Assembly (NCBI GenBank): GCA_002294405.1
Contig: DBFP01000052.1
Coordinates: forward strand, 14,876-31,319
Direction of reading: 5' to 3'
Origin: Anaerolineales bacterium UBA877
GTDB taxonomy: Bacteria > Chloroflexota > Anaerolineae > Anaerolineales > Villigracilaceae
Length of the DNA stretch: 16,444 nt
The notes under the pieces are model-generated. The model was not told the origin of the DNA and searched no databases. It worked only from the letters and a program-made list of their open reading frames with translations. Below are positions 13,099 to 16,444 of this stretch, in pieces. How positions within the stretch are numbered: position 1 is the first letter of the stretch; every line of letters begins with the position of its first letter. The position numbers and the translations under genes are program-made.

Positions 13099-15240
13099 GT
13101 GAAACTTGATTTATCCCAGCAGGAAATTATCAACGCCCCATTTGGTACAAAAACCTTCCTTTCCGGTCCTGCCGGTTGTGGAAAAACGACCGTCGGGGTG
13201 GAACGCCTGCGGGCACTCCTGGCTGAAGGTGTACCCGCTGACTCTGTCCTGGTCCTCACCCCCCAGCGCACCCTGCAAACCCCTTACGAAACTGCCTTGC
13301 GCGCTCCCGGAATCGGTCCAGGCGGGCAGGGCACGCTGGCAACCATTGGGGGATTGGCCCGCCGGATGGTGGACTTGTTCTGGCCGTTGATCGCAGAACC
13401 CTCCGGCTTTGCTCACCCTGACAAACCCCCGGTTTACCTGACGTTGGAAACGGCACAGTATTATATGGCTCGCCTTGTGCGCCCGTTGTTGGACCAGGGT
13501 CTTTTCGCATCGGTCACCATTGATCGCAACCGTCTGTACAGCCAGGTGATCGATAACTTGAATAAAGCCGCGTCGGTCGGTTTCCCTTATACCGAAATAG
13601 GGGAAAGGTTATCTGCCGCCTGGCTGGGGGATCCCGGACAGCGGCGTGTCTATGCGGATGCACAGGAATCTGCCAACCGCTTCCGACAGTACTGCCTGGA
13701 GCATAACCTGCTGGATTTCTCTTTGCAGTTGGAAATTTTCTGGAAGTTCCTCTGGCATAATCCATTATGTCACGCATATTTATCGGATCAATACCGTCAC
13801 CTGCTTTATGACAATATTGAGGAAGATGTTCCCGTTGCGCATGATTTAATCTCCGAGTGGCTGCCCGATTTTGAATCCGCGTTGGTCATATTCGACTCCC
13901 AGGCAGGTTACCGTCGCTTCCTTGGCGCCGACCCGGATTCTGCTTATCGGCTGGCAGGTCAATGTACTAATAAAGTTGAACTTAACCGTTCTTTTATTAC
14001 CTCCGCTGGAATCCAAGCCCTGGAAACCGCTCTCACCTCAAAACTACTCCCTGGAAATTCGACTCGCGTTACGCCAGACGATCTGATTGCACTATCTTTA
14101 CCTCCCATCGACACGCCCACCCGCTTTTTCCCCCAGATGCTGGACTGGGTGGTTAATGAAATCCACCGGCTGATCACTGTCGAAGGGCTTTCCCCTTCAG
14201 AAATCGTCATCCTGGCTCCATTTCTTTCAGATGCACTGCGCTTTTCCCTTACCACCCGCATGGAAGAATGGTCGATCCCCTGGCAGTCACATCGACCTTC
14301 GCGCTCGCTGCGGGATGAACCCGCCAGCCACTGCCTTTTGACCTTGGCAGCCCTGGCTCATCCTTCCTGGAACATTCACCCCGCTAAATTTGACGTGGCT
14401 TACGCCTTCCTGTATGCCTTCGAGGGTGTGGACCTGGTGCGTGCCCAGTTGCTGGCCGAGATTGTTTACCGGCACCGCGACAGTTCTCTCTCAAGTTTTT
14501 CCGCCATCCGCCCCGAAGTCGAGGAGCGTATCACTTATGTCTTCGGCGGACTATTTGAAACTCTCCGCGAATGGATCGAATCCTATCGCCTCCAGCCGTC
14601 CCCCGATCCACTCGACCATTTCCTTCGCCGCCTGTTTGGGGAGATCCTTTCACAAAAGGGATTCGGTTTCCACCGGAATAATGACGCCGCACGCACTGCT
14701 TCAAGGCTGGTCGATTCGGTGCAGAAGTTCCGTCGCGCAATGGAACCGGCATTTGATGATTCCCGGGGGCTGGGGGGTGAAACCCCTCAAGAAAATATGG
14801 AAATGGGCCGGGAATATATCACCATGCTGCAGGACGGGGTCATCGCTGCCCAGTATGTTGAAGCCTGGCAGACTCATCAAGCTGAGGCTGTGCTGCTGGC
14901 ACCGGCACACACCTTCCTGATGATGAACCGACCTGTGACCGTCCAATTCTGGCTCGATGTGGGTTCGAGCGGTTGGTGGGAACGCCTGTTCCAACCATTG
15001 ACCCACCCCTATGTGCTCAGCCGGACATGGGAACAAGGACGAATATGGTCCGATGCAGATGACCAGGCTGCCAACCAGCAAACGCTGGGACGTCTGGTTA
15101 CCGGGTCGCTGCGCCGGTGCCGGGAGCGGGTTTTTGTTGGTTTGAGCGACCTGGGTGAATCCGGCTTCGAGCAAAGAGGTCCGCTGTTGAAAGCCATTTG
15201 GAAAATACAGGTGGAGAGTCAAGCACTGAATGAGAATTAA
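13099..15240 (+). CDS. Divergent UvrD/Rep-like superfamily 1 helicase
   Basis: A 713-residue cytoplasmic protein with SF1A helicase layout. The Q motif is LDLSQQEIINAP (3-14), Walker A is SGPAGCGKTT (22-31, Lys29), motif Ia is VLVLTPQRTL, and a motif III-like block FDSQAGYRRFLGAD surrounds Gln268. An ELNRSF block follows (motif IV-like), and RRCRERVF (672-679) matches motif VI, with probable arginine finger. Walker B is altered: the usual DE-x-[QD] reads LLYDNIEED (Asp238-Asn239), so the catalytic glutamate position is changed. Motif V is also unusual. No nuclease domain is seen. A DNA repair or recombination role is likely but unproven; reduced ATPase is possible. GTG 13099 is the only reasonable start: an in-frame TGA lies at 13093 and the Q motif begins at once. 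There is no Shine-Dalgarno site. It overlaps the CapA-type gene by 11 nt. Confidence 0.8.
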   Translation: MKLDLSQQEIINAPFGTKTFLSGPAGCGKTTVGVERLRALLAEGVPADSVLVLTPQRTLQTPYETALRAPGIGPGGQGTLATIGGLARRMVDLFWPLIAEPSGFAHPDKPPVYLTLETAQYYMARLVRPLLDQGLFASVTIDRNRLYSQVIDNLNKAASVGFPYTEIGERLSAAWLGDPGQRRVYADAQESANRFRQYCLEHNLLDFSLQLEIFWKFLWHNPLCHAYLSDQYRHLLYDNIEEDVPVAHDLISEWLPDFESALVIFDSQAGYRRFLGADPDSAYRLAGQCTNKVELNRSFITSAGIQALETALTSKLLPGNSTRVTPDDLIALSLPPIDTPTRFFPQMLDWVVNEIHRLITVEGLSPSEIVILAPFLSDALRFSLTTRMEEWSIPWQSHRPSRSLRDEPASHCLLTLAALAHPSWNIHPAKFDVAYAFLYAFEGVDLVRAQLLAEIVYRHRDSSLSSFSAIRPEVEERITYVFGGLFETLREWIESYRLQPSPDPLDHFLRRLFGEILSQKGFGFHRNNDAARTASRLVDSVQKFRRAMEPAFDDSRGLGGETPQENMEMGREYITMLQDGVIAAQYVEAWQTHQAEAVLLAPAHTFLMMNRPVTVQFWLDVGSSGWWERLFQPLTHPYVLSRTWEQGRIWSDADDQAANQQTLGRLVTGSLRRCRERVFVGLSDLGESGFEQRGPLLKAIWKIQVESQALNEN

Positions 15241-16420
15241 TTCATTATTGTTACACTTGGCAATTTATGCCGCATTGCTCTCTTCTTGCGCCTCTCCGGC
15301 TGCCATCAATACAAGCACCCCCGAACCGACACATGCCATGGCAACCCGCACCCCCTTCTTGCCGGTAAGCGAAACACCCAGCCCACCTTCCGCCACACCC
15401 TCCATTACACCAAGCATTACAGAAACCCCCACTCTCGCGGATACCGCGACGGTCACGGATACAGCCACCCCCACCCCGACAGGGACACCCACTCCCAGCT
15501 TGCTGGTTAACCTCGCTGCGGTCGGTGACATCATGCTGGCACGTTCGGTGGGTGACCAGGTACATGCCAGGGGTCCGGAAATCGTTTTTGCCGGTGTTCA
15601 GTCAGCCCTCGATTCGGCGGACTTGCTGGTCGGGAACCTTGAATGCGCCCTTACTTCCGGTGGTGATCCCCAGCCAAAAAGTTTTACTTTTGCCGCATCC
15701 CCTGAGACGGCCAAATCTCTTGGGTTCGCTGGATTCGACGTCCTCAGCCTGGCAAATAACCACGCCATGGACTTTGGCATTCCGGGCTTGTTGGACACGC
15801 TTGATAATTTAAAAAAGTCCGGCATTTCCGGTTTGGGTGCCGGGAGAAATGCTTCCGAGGCCCACGCACCGGTCATCCTTGAGCGTAACGGGCTGCGGGT
15901 GGCCTTCCTTGCGTATGCGGATGTTCCCGTCGAGACCACCGGTTTTGATGTCCGCTCCTGGATGGCTACTTCATCCCAACCGGGCATTGCTTGGGCAGAT
16001 CTCAACCTGATCACTTCTGATGTGATTGCTGCCAAGAAGCAGGCGGATGTGGTGGTGGTTCTGCTCCACGCCGGCTACGAGGTGAACGCGTATGTGCCCC
16101 CTGTGTCTGCCAACCAGCGAAAGGAAGCCTATGCTGCAATTGATGCGGGGGCATACCTGGTAATCGGATCACACTCGCATATCCTGGAGGCCATCGAAAA
16201 GTATCACGGAGGCCTGATCGCCTTCAGCCTGGGTAATTTCGTCTTCGACAATTACCTCGGGATCGCCAACTCAACGATCATATTGCACGTGGTCTTGACA
16301 CCCGCGGGAGTGCAAAGTTACAACTGGATCCCGGTGTTGATCGAAAATGGACTCCCCCGTCTGGCGGCAAAATATGAGGTTCCCTCCATCGCTACCCTGG
16401 TTGCGCCGGTGACCCCGTAA
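15230..16420 (+). CDS. CapA-family (PGA_cap) lipoprotein
   Basis: A 396-residue lipoprotein. The signal peptide ends in lipobox LSSC (Cys20); residues about 28-90 are a Thr/Pro/Ser-rich linker; from 93 on lies a CapA-type metallophosphatase-like domain. Its motifs are AVGDIMLAR (Asp100), VGNLECALT (Asn136, Glu138), LANNHAMDFG (Asn177, His178, Asp181), LLHAGYE (His280, where HWG is usual), IGSHSHILE (His315, His317) and FSLGNFVFD. CapA proteins are named for poly-gamma-glutamate capsule synthesis, but no capB or capC genes are here and many such lipoproteins have unknown substrates. The start ATG at 15230 overlaps the helicase stop by 11 nt, with GGAGAG about eleven bases upstream, so it is probably co-transcribed with and translationally coupled to the helicase. 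Confidence 0.9.
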   Translation: MRINSLLLHLAIYAALLSSCASPAAINTSTPEPTHAMATRTPFLPVSETPSPPSATPSITPSITETPTLADTATVTDTATPTPTGTPTPSLLVNLAAVGDIMLARSVGDQVHARGPEIVFAGVQSALDSADLLVGNLECALTSGGDPQPKSFTFAASPETAKSLGFAGFDVLSLANNHAMDFGIPGLLDTLDNLKKSGISGLGAGRNASEAHAPVILERNGLRVAFLAYADVPVETTGFDVRSWMATSSQPGIAWADLNLITSDVIAAKKQADVVVVLLHAGYEVNAYVPPVSANQRKEAYAAIDAGAYLVIGSHSHILEAIEKYHGGLIAFSLGNFVFDNYLGIANSTIILHVVLTPAGVQSYNWIPVLIENGLPRLAAKYEVPSIATLVAPVTP

Positions 16421-16444
16421 ATGGATATTCGCTCATATTCCCAA
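16421..16444 (+). CDS. Possible start of a further gene, cut by the window edge
   Basis: An ATG follows the CapA-type stop codon with no spacing (taa then atg) and the frame stays open to the edge, reading MDIRSYSQ. The preceding bases give only a weak ggtg as ribosome site, so initiation would rely on coupling. Eight codons are too few to judge. Confidence 0.25.

Noticed and set aside
15230..15240. Helicase-CapA overlap considered as a frameshifted single gene
   Set aside because: The CapA-type frame begins with its own ATG and a complete lipoprotein signal peptide, so these are two genes.

Overview
The window reads as ordinary chromosome from a bacterium of the Chloroflexota, most likely class Anaerolineae. 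This is inferred from gene content and style: two lipoproteins with long Thr/Pro linkers (one with SH3-like and FN3-like modules), a pyruvate phosphate dikinase with the GGASSH phosphohistidine motif, an S10-type serine carboxypeptidase, a bL21-bL27-bL31 cluster and a divergent SF1 helicase. There are no tRNA or rRNA genes, insertion sequences, CRISPR arrays or phage genes. Gene density is high and no gene-free stretch exceeds 300 bases.

Layout, left to right. (1) 1-2031, plus strand: the 3' part of a serine carboxypeptidase-like gene, then a Thr/Pro-linker lipoprotein. A perfect 16-bp hairpin (2058-2095) separates it from the convergent ppdK. (2) 2109-4874, minus strand: pyruvate, phosphate dikinase. 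(3) 5133-5967, plus strand: a stand-alone receiver domain ending at a strong terminator, then a small cysteine-rich putative zinc protein ending at a second terminator. (4) 6007-10728, minus strand: a compact run tdk - hpt - hpt - CCA-adding enzyme/poly(A) polymerase - DEDDy exonuclease-like protein - alpha/beta hydrolase. Gaps are 11-21 nt and the last pair overlaps by 7 nt, so it looks like one transcription unit combining nucleoside/purine salvage with RNA 3'-end enzymes. (5) 10864-12265, minus strand: rplU - rpmA - an rpmE fusion, driven by an exact-consensus promoter (TTGACA, 17 bp, TATAAT), with a leader of about 148 nt that opens with a strong hairpin, and ended by a 13-bp hairpin before tdk. 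(6) 12530-12970, minus strand: a DUF2231-like membrane protein. (7) 13099-16420, plus strand: a UvrD-like helicase that may be translated from a leaderless mRNA, overlapping a CapA-type lipoprotein by 11 nt. A new reading frame may begin right after the CapA stop codon.

Most of the window is housekeeping. The observation most worth following is the third ribosomal gene. It encodes a full zinc-binding bL31 fused to a domain that aligns through its whole length with the C-terminal domain of the RNA polymerase alpha subunit and keeps several of its DNA-contacting residues. In the same operon bL21 carries a 105-residue Lys/Ala/Pro-rich tail, so two of the three ribosomal proteins here have unusual C-terminal additions. 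Other points of interest are the gapless tandem Hpt paralogues (about 53% identical by hand count), the helicase with an altered Walker B box and no Shine-Dalgarno site, and the DUF5678-like module at the N terminus of the CCA enzyme. All family assignments are by eye from motifs; no database search was run.
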